Assembly: GCA_947259575.1 (NCBI GenBank)
Contig: CAMYMU010000032.1
Span: forward strand, 62,001 to 126,000
Source: an uncultured Ectothiorhodospiraceae bacterium
GTDB taxonomy: Bacteria; Pseudomonadota; Gammaproteobacteria; UBA6429; Thiohalophilaceae
Direction: 5' to 3'
Length of the DNA stretch: 64,000 nt
Positions 54,591 through 64,000 of the stretch are shown piece by piece; within the stretch, counting starts at the first letter, position 1; each line of letters opens with the position of its first letter. Below the pieces are notes generated by a model, which saw nothing but the letters and a program-made list of their open reading frames with translations, made no database searches and was not told the origin of the DNA. Made by a program: the position numbers and the translations under genes.

Positions 54591-54620
54591 TAAGAAAGCC
54601 TGGCGAGCCAGGCTTTCTTA
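54591..54620 (-). terminator. Perfect hairpin between fis and purH
   Basis: A perfect 14-base stem (TAAGAAAGCCTGGC, loop GA). On the minus strand it follows fis and precedes purH; the tract after the stem is only partly T, so it may be a terminator or a processing site. Confidence 0.7.
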
Positions 54621-54634
54621 CATAATATGGTTAG

Positions 54635-54928
54635 CTACTGATGCAGACCATACATTTTTAGTTTTTTTCTTAAGGTACCGCGATTGATACCCATTAGTTC
54701 TGCTGCCTTACTTTGGTTACCGCGAACATACTCCATGATTGTTTCCAATAATGGGGTCTCCACTTCCTGTAAGAACATCTGGTAAAGCTGCCCGGTTGAA
54801 TGTCCGTCTAACTGTTTCAAATACGCATCCATTGTTTCTTTAACGCTGTCGCGCAAAGTGTTTTGGGGACGGTTTGCTTGTTCCTGGTTTTGCTCTTCCA
54901 GAGGCACTGCCAACACCGATTCCGTCAT
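54635..54928 (-). CDS. fis: Fis family nucleoid-associated regulator
   Basis: 97 residues, normal length. The C-terminal HTH reads [20 protein letters not shown], identical or nearly so to Fis. Fis activates rRNA and other genes during fast growth and shapes DNA. Its start overlaps the dusB stop (ATGA). Confidence 0.97.
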   Translation of the reverse strand: MTESVLAVPLEEQNQEQANRPQNTLRDSVKETMDAYLKQLDGHSTGQLYQMFLQEVETPLLETIMEYVRGNQSKAAELMGINRGTLRKKLKMYGLHQ

Positions 54929-55911
54929 GCTGCTAACTCCTCGCTGGGATTTAGGTTGTTAAAAAATTGTTTCGTCATTTCAAGTTGTTGTTCAATGGTC
55001 TCTACACGATTAACGGCATCTCTGAAGACGGCGCCACGTGGGTGACCTTTACTGTACCAACTTATGTGTTTCCGTGCGATTCGAACACCGGTGAATTCAC
55101 CATAAAACTCATAAAGGTTATCCAGGTGTCCTAGCAGGATATCGCGAACTTCAGCTGGTCTGAGTTCTGTCAGATGCTCACCTGTTTCCAGGTAATGCTG
55201 AATCTCGCGAAAGATCCATGGTCGTCCCTGTGCCGCGCGACCTATCATGACCGCGTCAGCGTTGGTGTACTCTAACACAAACTTTGCTTTCTCGGGGGTA
55301 GTTATATCGCCATTTGCTATCACAGGGATGTTAATTTTTTGCTTGACTTCTGCAATCGTGTCGTACTCTGCATCGCCCTTGTAATGGCATGCGCGCGTCC
55401 GCCCGTGCATCGCGATCGCCTGAATACCTGACTCTTCTGCAATTTTCGCGATGATCGGCGCATTTCGGTTTTCTTTATCCCAACCTGTGCGAATTTTAAG
55501 GGTCACAGGAATATCAACAGCACCGACGACCGCTTCAAGAATATCTTTTACCAAGCTTTCATTTTGTAAGAGCGCTGATCCGGACATTACGTTACAAACT
55601 TTTTTAGCCGGGCAGCCCATATTGATATCAATGATCTGTGCACCATGGTCAGCATTGTGTTTTGCGGCCTCTGCCATCATGGCAGGATCAGCGCCGGCGA
55701 TTTGCACCGACTTGGGTTCGGTTTCACCCTCGTGGTTAGCACGTCGCTTGGTTTTTTCACTGCCCCAAAGTAGGGAGTTGCAGGTCACCATTTCAGAAAC
55801 TGCCATGCCGGCGCCCATATTTTTGCACAATTGGCGGAATGGGCGATCGGTGACACCGGCCATTGGGGCCAGGATCAGATTATTGGCTAGTTGGTAAGGA
55901 CCTATTTTCAT
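54925..55911 (-). CDS. dusB: tRNA-dihydrouridine synthase B
   Basis: 328 residues. FMN-dependent TIM barrel: [23 protein letters not shown] with catalytic C100, TLKIRTGWD and IPVIANGDI. DusB reduces U17 in tRNA. It forms an operon with fis, as in E. coli. Confidence 0.97.
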   Translation of the reverse strand: MKIGPYQLANNLILAPMAGVTDRPFRQLCKNMGAGMAVSEMVTCNSLLWGSEKTKRRANHEGETEPKSVQIAGADPAMMAEAAKHNADHGAQIIDINMGCPAKKVCNVMSGSALLQNESLVKDILEAVVGAVDIPVTLKIRTGWDKENRNAPIIAKIAEESGIQAIAMHGRTRACHYKGDAEYDTIAEVKQKINIPVIANGDITTPEKAKFVLEYTNADAVMIGRAAQGRPWIFREIQHYLETGEHLTELRPAEVRDILLGHLDNLYEFYGEFTGVRIARKHISWYSKGHPRGAVFRDAVNRVETIEQQLEMTKQFFNNLNPSEELAA

Positions 55912-56077
55912 TTCTTTACAGTTTCTTCGTACACAAGCCGGTTTACTTGCTTCGGCCTGTTCTTAAAAAGGGGGACAATCATACCTGTTCATAGTGTGAG
56001 GATAAAGATTAAAAGTTACACAATAGTGTGATCTATCCGGATTTTTCAGGTGCCGGTAAATGTCGGCTAAACGACAC

Positions 56078-57916
56078 TTACTGGAAAGTGATCTCGAAAT
56101 TGACGGCGTCATCACCTGGATCCAGTACCGCCAAGGTTATGTGAACCGGGGTGCCTGATTCCATTAACAGGAACTTGCTGTAGAGGCCTTCCAGGTATTC
56201 TTCTGGTTTGAAATAGCGGGTTGCGACCGTGTGGCCACTTAGATCAAATAGCTTAACGGCGAGAATGGGGTAGGGTTGATCAAATGGTGCATTGTTCACA
56301 ATGGCGGTGCTAACCAGTAGGGCATTTTTCTGACTTGGGTGACTGCGCATATCTCGATTACGCACTTCAATTTTAGTCGTATCGATAGATCCTGAATATC
56401 GGCATGGCAAGTTGCTGCATAAGGACGTCAATAGTGGAGATAGTGACGGCATTTGATTGGCGAGCTGGTAGCTTCTGAACAGGACACTTTGCCCAAGCAC
56501 GCCTAAGATTAAGACAATAATAGCTGCGACCATCGCCATGGTCACTCCGGCATGTCGGATAGGCGGTTCAAAATTCTCGAACGAGCTGCGCAAGGCTTTT
56601 GGTATTTCATGATCCGGTGAAGGCAGGTCTTCTTCAATATCCTGATCGATTGAGACAGACTCAGTCTCTAAAACAGTTTCAGGTTTGCGGTAACTGATAT
56701 CGGTACTCTTAACGTCCAGGATTTCAATCTCATTGCTTTCTTTGTCAGAAGCTTTGCTATCAGTCGTTTCAAATTCAAGCTCTGTTTCAAGCTCAGTGGC
56801 TGCGGTCTGTTGGTCATCGTTATCAAGAAAACCATCATCCAGGTCTGTAAGATTTTCCAGGGCATCATCGATACTGACTGAACCCACTAATGGTTCATTA
56901 TCGCCAAGAAGGTCATCAAACAGATCTTCGTCGCTTTGAATTTTCTCGTGTTCTGCTTCGACTTTTTTACGAATTGCAGCCAGCTTGTCGGCATCGGCCT
57001 CGGTTGAACTGGTTTTAGACTGACCGGTTTTGGCAGCATCCGCATTGGCCCAGATATCGTTGGGTCGCACCACTTCAATCGGTTCGTCATCATCATCAAG
57101 TGGTTCCAGCTTTGGTTCACCGAAGTCTGACAGTGGTTCATTTGCAACAGGCATTGATTGCTTTTCAACGGGCTTATCATGATCGTCATCGAAGGCCAGA
57201 TCCCCACCCAGTAATGCCTCGAGTTCTTTATCGATTTGTTCCTGATTTGGTTCTTCCAATTGCTCATCTGCACTTGAATATAAGTCTGTAATGCCTTTCT
57301 GTTCTTGCGTGGTGGCGGGGGATTCGAGTGAATCGGTGTCAGTGTAAGGATTGCTAACGGGTGCACCAGGGGATGAATCTACATCCTCGCCTACATATTT
57401 AATAAAGGACTCAGTAAAATCAGCATTGCCGGGAATATCGATAGCACCCATTTCATCGAGATTGTTGTAACGCGAGTTATCACCAATTAAGGACTCCATA
57501 AAAGGTGACTGATCGGGGGCGTTAGATCTGTCCGGTGCACCAGATAGATCAATATGCTGATGGTCTTCTTCAGGAATGTCGATTGTTCCGGGTAGAATCT
57601 CATTGTAGCGAGGAGTCGGTGCCGATATTTCTGGCTTCGGTGCTTGTGCCTCATCCGGTGCTGGTGTTACAGCAGGCTTTGCAGGGGCTGGCTTGGTGTC
57701 TATAGTCGCTGCGGGTTTTTCCGAGGGTATTTTTGGGGGTATTTTTGAGGGTTTTTTGGGCTGTTTGTTAGTATCAGAAGGCACCCCTTCATAGAGGTGG
57801 TTTGTTGCATCAAAGATTTCCTTGCAACTACCGCACCGAACCTGGCCTTTTGCTGCTTTCAAGTGGGCTTCCGCTATCCGGAAGCAGGTCTGACAATGGG
57901 GGCACTGTGTATACAT
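56078..57916 (-). CDS. DUF3426 zinc-ribbon membrane protein
   Basis: 612 residues. An MJ0042-type zinc ribbon starts the protein (CPHCQTCFRIAEAHLKAAKG, then CGSCKEIF). A very long acidic low-complexity region follows (about 45-430: Pro/Glu/Asp/Ser rich), then a membrane helix (445-463) and a periplasmic DUF3426 domain (480-612). In Pseudomonas the homologue in this position is shorter; the middle is expanded here. Function unknown. Confidence 0.9.
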   Translation of the reverse strand: MYTQCPHCQTCFRIAEAHLKAAKGQVRCGSCKEIFDATNHLYEGVPSDTNKQPKKPSKIPPKIPSEKPAATIDTKPAPAKPAVTPAPDEAQAPKPEISAPTPRYNEILPGTIDIPEEDHQHIDLSGAPDRSNAPDQSPFMESLIGDNSRYNNLDEMGAIDIPGNADFTESFIKYVGEDVDSSPGAPVSNPYTDTDSLESPATTQEQKGITDLYSSADEQLEEPNQEQIDKELEALLGGDLAFDDDHDKPVEKQSMPVANEPLSDFGEPKLEPLDDDDEPIEVVRPNDIWANADAAKTGQSKTSSTEADADKLAAIRKKVEAEHEKIQSDEDLFDDLLGDNEPLVGSVSIDDALENLTDLDDGFLDNDDQQTAATELETELEFETTDSKASDKESNEIEILDVKSTDISYRKPETVLETESVSIDQDIEEDLPSPDHEIPKALRSSFENFEPPIRHAGVTMAMVAAIIVLILGVLGQSVLFRSYQLANQMPSLSPLLTSLCSNLPCRYSGSIDTTKIEVRNRDMRSHPSQKNALLVSTAIVNNAPFDQPYPILAVKLFDLSGHTVATRYFKPEEYLEGLYSKFLLMESGTPVHITLAVLDPGDDAVNFEITFQ

Positions 57917-58026
57917 GTGATTCTGTTTACAAACTCTCTACTTCAATGGAGCTGTTTATATAGCGCTAGCTATCCTTACTTACAAGATTAGCGGGTCCTA
58001 TTTTAGCCTGCTTTAATCGAACCCGT

Positions 58027-58902
58027 TTAGTTACGGTGGCCACTCAGCAATACCCAGTCGCCTTGTTGCTGTTTTCCATTGAGTGAAAACTGCTTGGTGT
58101 AGGCCTGGCTCACCATCTCAGCCTGTTCCTGCAAAATACCGGACAGCGCTATGGTACCACCTGGGCGACAAATTTCCGAAAACAGCCCTGCCAGGCTCAC
58201 CAATGGCCTAGCTAGAATGTTGGCGACCAGGCAATCGGCAGGCTCGGGGATGGGATAATCCACGCCACCACACTCTATAGTATTGAGTACCCCATTATTC
58301 TCCGCATTCGCCCGAGTGGCGAGCAGGGCCTGGGGATCATTATCGATGGCGATAACCCTGGCGGCTCCCAATTTTGCTGCGGCGATGGCAAGGATTCCCG
58401 AACCACAGCCATAATCAATCACTAATTGGTCGACCGGGGGGTGCTCAGCCAGCCAACTCAGACACATGGCCGTGGTCGGGTGAGTGCCGGTGCCAAACGC
58501 CAGACCCGGGTCGAGTAAAATATTGATGGCCGCAGGGTTAGGTGGAGTGTGGTGAGAGGGCACGATCCAGAGGTCATGGCCAAAGTGCATCGGTTCGTAG
58601 TGTTGCATCCATTCGCGTACCCAGTCTTTGTCTTCCAGAATCTCAGAACGTATCGCCGTGATGTGCGAGTTATATTGTCTGGTCAGGGCCTGACTGATGC
58701 TATCTATATCTGAATCGGCCTCAAACAAACCGGTGATCAGGGTATCTGACCATAACGGGGTTTCACCTGGTGGCGGTTCGAAAAGCGGTTGGTCGGCAGC
58801 GTCTTCGTAAGTGACAGATAACGATCCAAGCTCGGTTAAGGCATCAGAAATAAGATCGGCGGATTGTTTATCGGTTTGTATTTTAAGTTGCAGCCAGGGC
58901 AT
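58027..58902 (-). CDS. prmA: Ribosomal protein L11 methyltransferase
   Basis: 291 residues. Methyltransferase domain: LLDPGLAFGTGTHPTT, VIDYGCGSGILAIAAAKLGA and CLVANILARPL. PrmA trimethylates L11. It lies in the usual accC-prmA-dusB order, though accC is separated by inserted genes. Confidence 0.97.
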   Translation of the reverse strand: MPWLQLKIQTDKQSADLISDALTELGSLSVTYEDAADQPLFEPPPGETPLWSDTLITGLFEADSDIDSISQALTRQYNSHITAIRSEILEDKDWVREWMQHYEPMHFGHDLWIVPSHHTPPNPAAINILLDPGLAFGTGTHPTTAMCLSWLAEHPPVDQLVIDYGCGSGILAIAAAKLGAARVIAIDNDPQALLATRANAENNGVLNTIECGGVDYPIPEPADCLVANILARPLVSLAGLFSEICRPGGTIALSGILQEQAEMVSQAYTKQFSLNGKQQQGDWVLLSGHRN

Positions 58903-59015
58903 GGTGGATATTATATATCAGGTATCACCCTGGAATATATTAGTTACAAGATAGTCCTGTTCGAGATTGAACAGAACAGCCTAGAAAGTGTTTTGTGATT
59001 AGCTAAGCTGGAAGT

Positions 59016-60836
59016 TTAGATATTTTGCCAGATGTCATTTAACCGATCGACATCATTGCTGGTGGGAGAAACTGAATCTTTAGATTCGAAAAGTGAGTTC
59101 TCAATTCTTGTAAACAGGTACTGACAGACAGCACCGTTGTCGGCGATGAGTTTAATTAGCTTAATACGAACATTTTCTTCCCCAGGTCGATTCAGACGCA
59201 GTACATCGCCGGGTTTGTATTGACGTGAAAAACTCAAAAGTGATTCAGGTCGATTTAACAGCTGCATTAACGGTAAGATAAGACCACGATCAATCACATA
59301 GTCACCGCCTGCTGGGTCATCTGAGATGAGCCCAACAGGTTTAGCGGAAGGGGCAAGCAGCATCACGCCCATCTCTACTCCGGTACTGCCTTTTGCTTTC
59401 ATCCAACGTACCAGGCCAACTGACCGCTCATTCGAGTTTTTACGCTGGACACTAATGATTTCACCGACCTGAACTTTATTGGTTAGATTTTCCGTTGCAA
59501 TCAGACCAAACCCTTCTGCACTTTCATTGCTTAAGGTCCAGTTATCCTGTTTCACGCGGTAATCGACGATACTTTTGGCCTGGTTGTTTTGTGCAGAGCT
59601 GGTTGCTTTGGCTTGTTGTTCTGTTTTCGGGCAAATTGTGTTTGCCCAGGCATACACCGTTGACCAGACATCTGAGTGCTCATCTTCAACACTCTTGATC
59701 TCAATTTGCTCAAAGCCAGATTTTATTTGAGTAAAACCCGAGTAGGCATTTTTGTCATGCTCAGTGCTTTTCACGTGTTGTTCGTACATGAGTTGCATAT
59801 GGGTTTGGTGTAGACCAACAGTGACATTAACCTTGTAGTTTAACTGCTGTCTCGGGAAGCGCCGCTTCCGGGTGTGCTCCCAGGATTCGATCAAACGTCT
59901 GATCAGGCTGATACTGATTTTCTCATTACCGATTTGTTTTGCCAATGAAGGTCGATGTTTACTAAGTTGCTTATGTTGTTTCTTTAATGTCTTAATAAGT
60001 TTATCTGTGTTTAGAAGTCGACAGTTTTCGATGCTGCTTGTATGTTTACCATTGATCGCCAGCTTTGGTGGATGGTCACTATCTAATTCAACAACGGGCA
60101 AATGGCGGTCAACTAGTTCGCTTTCTGATTTGATCATTTCAAGATCACATAGGCTTGACCATTCTTTTAGGTGATGGTGTACCTCATTAATTTCCCCAGG
60201 TCGTAAGTGGTAGGGTTCAGCGAGATAAAGTAGCAGGGTGCGGAGATATTCGTCTTTGATATTACTTTTAAATTTTGCATGCACCAGAGGGTCATGCACC
60301 ATGCTGTCTGTCAGTTTATGCAATTCAGCATATTGATAGAGTTCATGTAGTTGTTCCCAGTAGTCATGGTAAAAGGCTGAGTACACTTCATAAGTGATAA
60401 GCAGAGAATGCTCGATAAAAACAATTGAGCGGTGAACGGCCGTGGCCAGATTTTTTTTGTCGACAAACAGACTGTTTTGTTTCTGCATGTCATGAAACAC
60501 TTTCATATAGCCCTGTGTCATCGTGTCATAAATTGTCTGGCAAGCGGAGGCAATACGCATGACTTTGTCGGGTAGTGGATAGGCCACCCCGGTGATGTGT
60601 TTGTTCATATTGGTGGTGACGTAATGCACGCTATCACGCATCGCCTCCAACACCCGGAATCGGTCGTTTGCTTTGAGCTCCTGGCGATCAATATTTTGCA
60701 GGGCCTTGAAGATTAACTCACTGGTTTTGCCAACACTGCCGCGCGGCAACTCCTCGAGCCAGCGCTCAATGGCCTGGGGTCGAGTGTCAAAGTCCTCAAG
60801 AGGTTGTTCTGCCTGGGATTGGGGGTATGCCATCAA
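59016..60836 (-). CDS. Large PilZ-like protein with split motif
   Basis: 606 residues. Residues 1-310 are mostly helical with no known domain. The PilZ RxxxR site is at 325-329 (RRFPR) but the second motif, NESAEG, is at 437-442, about 108 residues later, so the domain carries an insertion of about 80 residues. A final beta-rich part (500-580) follows. If the two motifs come together, it binds cyclic di-GMP. It sits inside the otherwise conserved accC-prmA interval and is divergent from the gene at 61035. Confidence 0.8.
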   Translation of the reverse strand: MMAYPQSQAEQPLEDFDTRPQAIERWLEELPRGSVGKTSELIFKALQNIDRQELKANDRFRVLEAMRDSVHYVTTNMNKHITGVAYPLPDKVMRIASACQTIYDTMTQGYMKVFHDMQKQNSLFVDKKNLATAVHRSIVFIEHSLLITYEVYSAFYHDYWEQLHELYQYAELHKLTDSMVHDPLVHAKFKSNIKDEYLRTLLLYLAEPYHLRPGEINEVHHHLKEWSSLCDLEMIKSESELVDRHLPVVELDSDHPPKLAINGKHTSSIENCRLLNTDKLIKTLKKQHKQLSKHRPSLAKQIGNEKISISLIRRLIESWEHTRKRRFPRQQLNYKVNVTVGLHQTHMQLMYEQHVKSTEHDKNAYSGFTQIKSGFEQIEIKSVEDEHSDVWSTVYAWANTICPKTEQQAKATSSAQNNQAKSIVDYRVKQDNWTLSNESAEGFGLIATENLTNKVQVGEIISVQRKNSNERSVGLVRWMKAKGSTGVEMGVMLLAPSAKPVGLISDDPAGGDYVIDRGLILPLMQLLNRPESLLSFSRQYKPGDVLRLNRPGEENVRIKLIKLIADNGAVCQYLFTRIENSLFESKDSVSPTSNDVDRLNDIWQNI

Positions 60837-60932
60837 CTACCTATTTTCCGATTTTGCCCGCAGCAAGCATGTGGCTGCTCTATGACTGTATCGGATTACC
60901 TGGCTGGTTTTTTAAGCAAAGATTGGCTCTAA

Positions 60933-60951
60933 AATGTGAATATTTCACATT
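60933..60951. promoter_or_regulatory. 19-base palindrome between divergent genes
   Basis: AATGTGAA-TAT-TTCACATT, 8-base perfect arms. It resembles a CRP site, TGTGA-N6-TCACA, but the spacer is 5. It lies about 85 bases upstream of 61035 and about 100 bases from the start of the PilZ-like gene. An operator is likely; the regulator is unknown. Confidence 0.5.
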
Positions 60952-61034
60952 CCAAACCGTAATCCTTCACTGGCTGGCTCCCAATTGAGGCATATGCTTC
61001 AACTACTTAGAGAAATGAACAGGGGGAAGTAAAC

Positions 61035-61517
61035 ATGTCAGCCGCTCAATATTTTGATGTCGAAACCGGCTCGGTTGAAGCTACACCGACTTTTTCAGCA
61101 GTGCTGCCTGAGATGCTGGGTGCGAGAAAACCTGCTGGGGCTGTCAACCGGCAAGGCCAGATTAAGCCAGTTAATGTGAATCTTGAAGAGGTGATGTTCA
61201 CCAGTCGAGTACCAGTATCTACCTGGACATTCGCCTTTGCCTTAAATGACAAACTTTGGGTATCAAACTTAATGACTTTGTATTTCGGTAATCGTACAAC
61301 CATTAATAAAAATATCTATCGCGGCAAGATGTTTGTACCGGATCGGGGCGCAACGCTGGAAATGGGGATTACGGCCTATAACAGTTATGGCGACATGTTT
61401 AACACGACGCGCGATATTCGTGTTTACACAAACAATATTGCCAACGATGGTCGCGTGCTGGTCAAAATTGATGAAGACTGGACACAGTTATTGTTTAAGT
61501 TTCATGTCCAGGTTTAA
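61035..61517 (+). CDS. Hypothetical beta-rich protein
   Basis: 160 residues from ATG 61035 with GGGGGA upstream. Contains VPVSTWTFAFALNDKLWVSN and DRGATLEMGITAYNS, a repeating beta-strand look. No signal peptide and no cysteine. I do not recognise it. It is followed 25 bases later by a small membrane protein gene with an ideal ribosome site, so they form a pair. Confidence 0.75.
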   Translation: MSAAQYFDVETGSVEATPTFSAVLPEMLGARKPAGAVNRQGQIKPVNVNLEEVMFTSRVPVSTWTFAFALNDKLWVSNLMTLYFGNRTTINKNIYRGKMFVPDRGATLEMGITAYNSYGDMFNTTRDIRVYTNNIANDGRVLVKIDEDWTQLLFKFHVQV

Positions 61518-61542
61518 GGGTATTGGATAGAGGAGGCAGGTG

Positions 61543-61707
61543 ATGACTAATCGAACTTTTCGTTTTATCGTTTATATACAACTGATTATTATTATTTTGA
61601 TGTTGTCACTGGTCACTGCAGGTGATCACATCCTTGGCTATGTGCAAGGTCCTTCATACGAGAGTGCGCAACAGTTGGAAGGTGATCGACAAGCCCTGCT
61701 CGACTAA
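61543..61707 (+). CDS. Small single-span membrane protein
   Basis: 54 residues from ATG 61543 (a GTG at 61540 is also in frame), preceded by AGGAGG. The N-terminal 25 residues form a membrane helix (FIVYIQLIIIILMLSLVTAG) and the rest is soluble (YVQGPSYESAQQLEGDRQ). Too short to be found by length filters, but ribosome site and membrane pattern support it. Likely a partner of the gene before it. Confidence 0.65.
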   Translation: MTNRTFRFIVYIQLIIIILMLSLVTAGDHILGYVQGPSYESAQQLEGDRQALLD

Positions 61708-61761
61708 AGTATTTATCCTGTTATTAAGCTATGGACTAAGTAAAGCAGGACTCGTCTCAGG

Positions 61762-63111
61762 TTATGCTTCTTTCTCGGCGAGTTTCTTCTCGAGATAGTG
61801 GATATTGGTACCACCTGCTGCAAAGGCTGCATCACGTAGGAGTTCCTGATGTAAGGCGGTGTTAGTCTTAATGCCCTCAATCACTAACTCGGACAAGGCA
61901 ATGCGCATACGTGCCATTGCTGCCTGACGTGAATCACCGTAGGTGATGAGTTTGGCTATCATTGAATCATAATAGGGCGGTACGGTGTAACCGTCATAAA
62001 TATGTGAATCAACACGAATGCCTGGACCACCAGGAGTGTGATAAGCGGTTATCGTTCCCGGTGATGGCATAAAGTTATTTGGATCTTCTGCATTGATGCG
62101 ACACTCGATAGCATGGCCACGCATGATCACATCGCTTTGTTGAACACCCAGACCTTCACCTGATGCAATTCGAATCTGCTCTTTAACAATGTCGATACCG
62201 GTGACCATTTCAGTGACCGGGTGTTCAACCTGAACACGGGTGTTCATTTCGATGAAATAGAACTCACCGTCCTGATATAAAAATTCAAAGGTACCAACAC
62301 CACGATAACCGATATCTTCACAGGCACGTGCACAGCGCTCACCGATGCGCTTACGCATCTCTTCGGTGATGCCAGGTGCAGGGGCCTCTTCGATTACCTT
62401 TTGGTGGCGACGTTGCATTGAACAATCACGTTCACCCAGATGTACGGCCTTGCCATGCTCATCCGACAACACCTGAATTTCAATGTGGCGTGGGTTATCC
62501 AGATATTTTTCCATGTAGACGACGTCATTATTAAACGCGGCTCCGGCTTCGGCCTTGGTCATGGCAATGGCATTGAGCAGAGCTGCCTCAGAGTGCACCA
62601 CGCGCATACCTCGACCACCGCCACCACCGGCGGCTTTAATAATGATGGGATAACCAATTCGCTGGGCGATCTCGATGTTAGTTTTTTCATCCGTACCTAA
62701 TGGGCCATCGGAACCAGGCACACAGGGGACACCGGCCTCTTTCATCGCTTTGATAGCTGCGACTTTGTCGCCCATCATGCGAATGGTTTCAGGGCGCGGA
62801 CCAATAAAGATGAAACCACATTCTTCTACGCGTTCGGCAAAGTCTGCATTTTCAGACAGGAAGCCATAACCGGGATGAATTGCGACAGCATCTGTAACTT
62901 CAGCCGCACTGATCACTGCGGGGATGTTCAGGTAACTATCGACCGATGAAGCGGGCCCGATACAAACAGATTCGTCAGCCAGGCGTACGTGTTTCAGATC
63001 GCGGTCGGCTTCAGAGTGCGCGGCGACAGTTTTGATGTCCAGCTCACGACAGGCACGTAATATGCGCAGAGCAATCTCGCCACGATTCGCAATTAAAATT
63101 TTATCTATCAT
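61762..63111 (-). CDS. accC: Biotin carboxylase subunit of acetyl-CoA carboxylase
   Basis: 449 residues. ATP-grasp enzyme: [35 protein letters not shown] (glycine-rich loop), [18 protein letters not shown] and [19 protein letters not shown]. It carboxylates the biotin of AccB. It follows accB by 42 bases, in one operon. Confidence 0.98.
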   Translation of the reverse strand: MIDKILIANRGEIALRILRACRELDIKTVAAHSEADRDLKHVRLADESVCIGPASSVDSYLNIPAVISAAEVTDAVAIHPGYGFLSENADFAERVEECGFIFIGPRPETIRMMGDKVAAIKAMKEAGVPCVPGSDGPLGTDEKTNIEIAQRIGYPIIIKAAGGGGGRGMRVVHSEAALLNAIAMTKAEAGAAFNNDVVYMEKYLDNPRHIEIQVLSDEHGKAVHLGERDCSMQRRHQKVIEEAPAPGITEEMRKRIGERCARACEDIGYRGVGTFEFLYQDGEFYFIEMNTRVQVEHPVTEMVTGIDIVKEQIRIASGEGLGVQQSDVIMRGHAIECRINAEDPNNFMPSPGTITAYHTPGGPGIRVDSHIYDGYTVPPYYDSMIAKLITYGDSRQAAMARMRIALSELVIEGIKTNTALHQELLRDAAFAAGGTNIHYLEKKLAEKEA

Positions 63112-63153
63112 TGTTCTATCAACTTTGTTTCAAGAGGGTGTTGTGACCTTGAC

Positions 63154-63618
63154 TTACTCTATTACGAATAAAGGCTGGTTATACTCAACTGGCTGTCCAT
63201 TTTCGACCAAAATGGATTTGATCGTTCCGGTCTTATCCGCCTCAATCTGGTTAAGTAGTTTCATCGCCTCGATTATGCACAAGGTGTCGCCACTCTTGAC
63301 TGATTGCCCTTCTTCAACAAATGCTCGGGCAGTAGGACTGGCTGCTCGGTAAAATGTACCTACCATTGGTGCGCGAACCAGGTGACCACTAGGCTCTGAA
63401 GGCTCAGCACTTGCTGGTGGGGCTGCGGCGGGTGCAGGTGCTGCGGCAGGTGCAGCTGCTGCAGTCGCCATCGGTGCAGCCATCGCCGGTGCACTAACCA
63501 TCATGTTTTGATTCATACGACTGATCCGTACTGATTCTTCACCTTCTTTGATCTCGATCTCGGCGACACCGGATTCTTCGAGCAGCTCAATAAGTTTTTT
63601 TACTTTACGTATATCCAT
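63154..63618 (-). CDS. accB: Biotin carboxyl carrier protein
   Basis: 154 residues. The biotin motif EAMKLLN places the modified lysine at K120. An Ala/Pro-rich linker (45-75) joins a helical start to the biotinyl domain. It is the first acc gene after aroQ and lies 52 bases downstream of it. Confidence 0.97.
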   Translation of the reverse strand: MDIRKVKKLIELLEESGVAEIEIKEGEESVRISRMNQNMMVSAPAMAAPMATAAAAPAAAPAPAAAPPASAEPSEPSGHLVRAPMVGTFYRAASPTARAFVEEGQSVKSGDTLCIIEAMKLLNQIEADKTGTIKSILVENGQPVEYNQPLFVIE

Positions 63619-63670
63619 GGAGTAACTCTCTTTAAAGTTAATCTTTGTTTTAAAATGTTTGGTGCTATAT

Positions 63671-64000
63671 CTACTTTGCTTCTATGGCTTCCAATGCCGC
63701 CTGCAAGGCCAGGCTATAACCAATTGACCCCAGGCCGCTGATGACACCCACGGCAAGGTCAGAAAAATAAGATTGCTGACGGAATTCTTCACGCGCATGC
63801 ACATTTGATAAATGCACTTCAATGAATGGGATGTTGACCGCGGCAATTGCATCTCGTAGTGCGACACTTGTATGTGTAAAGGCTGCGGGGTTAATAATGA
63901 TGAAGTCTGTGCTGTCACTGCTGGCCTTTTGCACACTATCAACGAGTTCATGTTCAGCATTACTTTGCACTGAATGCAGGCTGTGTCCTGACTGGCTTGC
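63671..64000 (-). CDS. aroQ: 3-dehydroquinate dehydratase type II, 5' end outside window
   Basis: The first codons are beyond the right edge; the reading frame is open to base 64000. The visible part has [31 protein letters not shown] and [19 protein letters not shown], the type II signatures, with the catalytic histidine in HLSNVHARE. It acts in the shikimate pathway. Order aroQ-accB-accC is conserved in gammaproteobacteria. Confidence 0.95.
   Translation of the reverse strand, partial: ASQSGHSLHSVQSNAEHELVDSVQKASSDSTDFIIINPAAFTHTSVALRDAIAAVNIPFIEVHLSNVHAREEFRQQSYFSDLAVGVISGLGSIGYSLALQAALEAIEAK

Noticed and set aside
60933-60951. CRP binding site
   Set aside because: Arms match TGTGA/TCACA but the spacer is 5 and not 6; kept as an unnamed palindrome.

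Overview
The window looks like chromosome of a gammaproteobacterium of moderate G+C. The best evidence is the right end, where aroQ, accB, accC, prmA, a DUF3426 zinc-ribbon protein, dusB, fis, purH and purD follow one another on the minus strand, the order typical of Pseudomonas-like gammaproteobacteria. It is interrupted by a 606-residue PilZ-like protein and by two small genes on the opposite strand. SlyX, a YedK-type SRAP protein, PA2778/PA2779-type proteins and YgiM agree with this. A class I phosphoribulokinase hints at an autotroph, perhaps a sulfur oxidiser, but no RuBisCO gene is present, so that is only a guess.

Layout. 1-9.3 kb: a cut HD-GYP protein, then small plus-strand genes of mostly unknown role, with a rhomboid, a bactofilin, SlyX, an HExxH protein, an MJ1255-type glycosyltransferase, a GNAT enzyme and an exported FKBP. 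9.4-16.1 kb: DinB, then a minus-strand group (ECF sigma factor, zinc anti-sigma factor, exported acidic-repeat protein, TPR/beta-barrel protein), YedK and an HDOD-GAF protein. 16.3-24 kb: small proteins, four small PilZ proteins, a leaderless NMT1/THI5-like protein, a wrecked cation-diffusion-facilitator gene, a cysteine-free Rrf2 regulator, a HEAT-repeat lipoprotein and CbiX. 24.3-40.2 kb: a Ycf46-like AAA protein, rhodaneses, two TPR membrane proteins (one a rhomboid), cyclic-nucleotide-binding proteins, the PA2779/PA2778 pair, HDOD proteins, a HU with a lysine tail, YjbQ, a Rieske protein and YgiM. 40.2-43.7 kb: a mobile-element graveyard (dRS3-like repeat, a 226-bp element with perfect inverted ends, two IS91-family fossils, short palindromic repeats) around a cytochrome c, a porin and a Cys-rich protein. 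43.7-64 kb: HIT, aldo/keto reductase, FIST and phosphoribulokinase genes, then the conserved cluster, with an LTA-synthase-like enzyme and an exported phosphoesterase inserted.

Signalling is heavily represented: one HD-GYP, five PilZ or PilZ-like proteins, three HDOD proteins and two cyclic-nucleotide-binding proteins, but no GGDEF or EAL domain. Two copies of a hairpin-ended dispersed repeat (25.85-26.37 kb and 47.40-48.04 kb) fill gene-free stretches. I saw no rRNA or tRNA gene, CRISPR array, prophage or recognisable defence system. The least explained parts are the sigma/anti-sigma/acidic-repeat/beta-barrel group, the gene pair at 61.0-61.7 kb with a palindrome in front of it, and a possible small RNA before the AAA gene.
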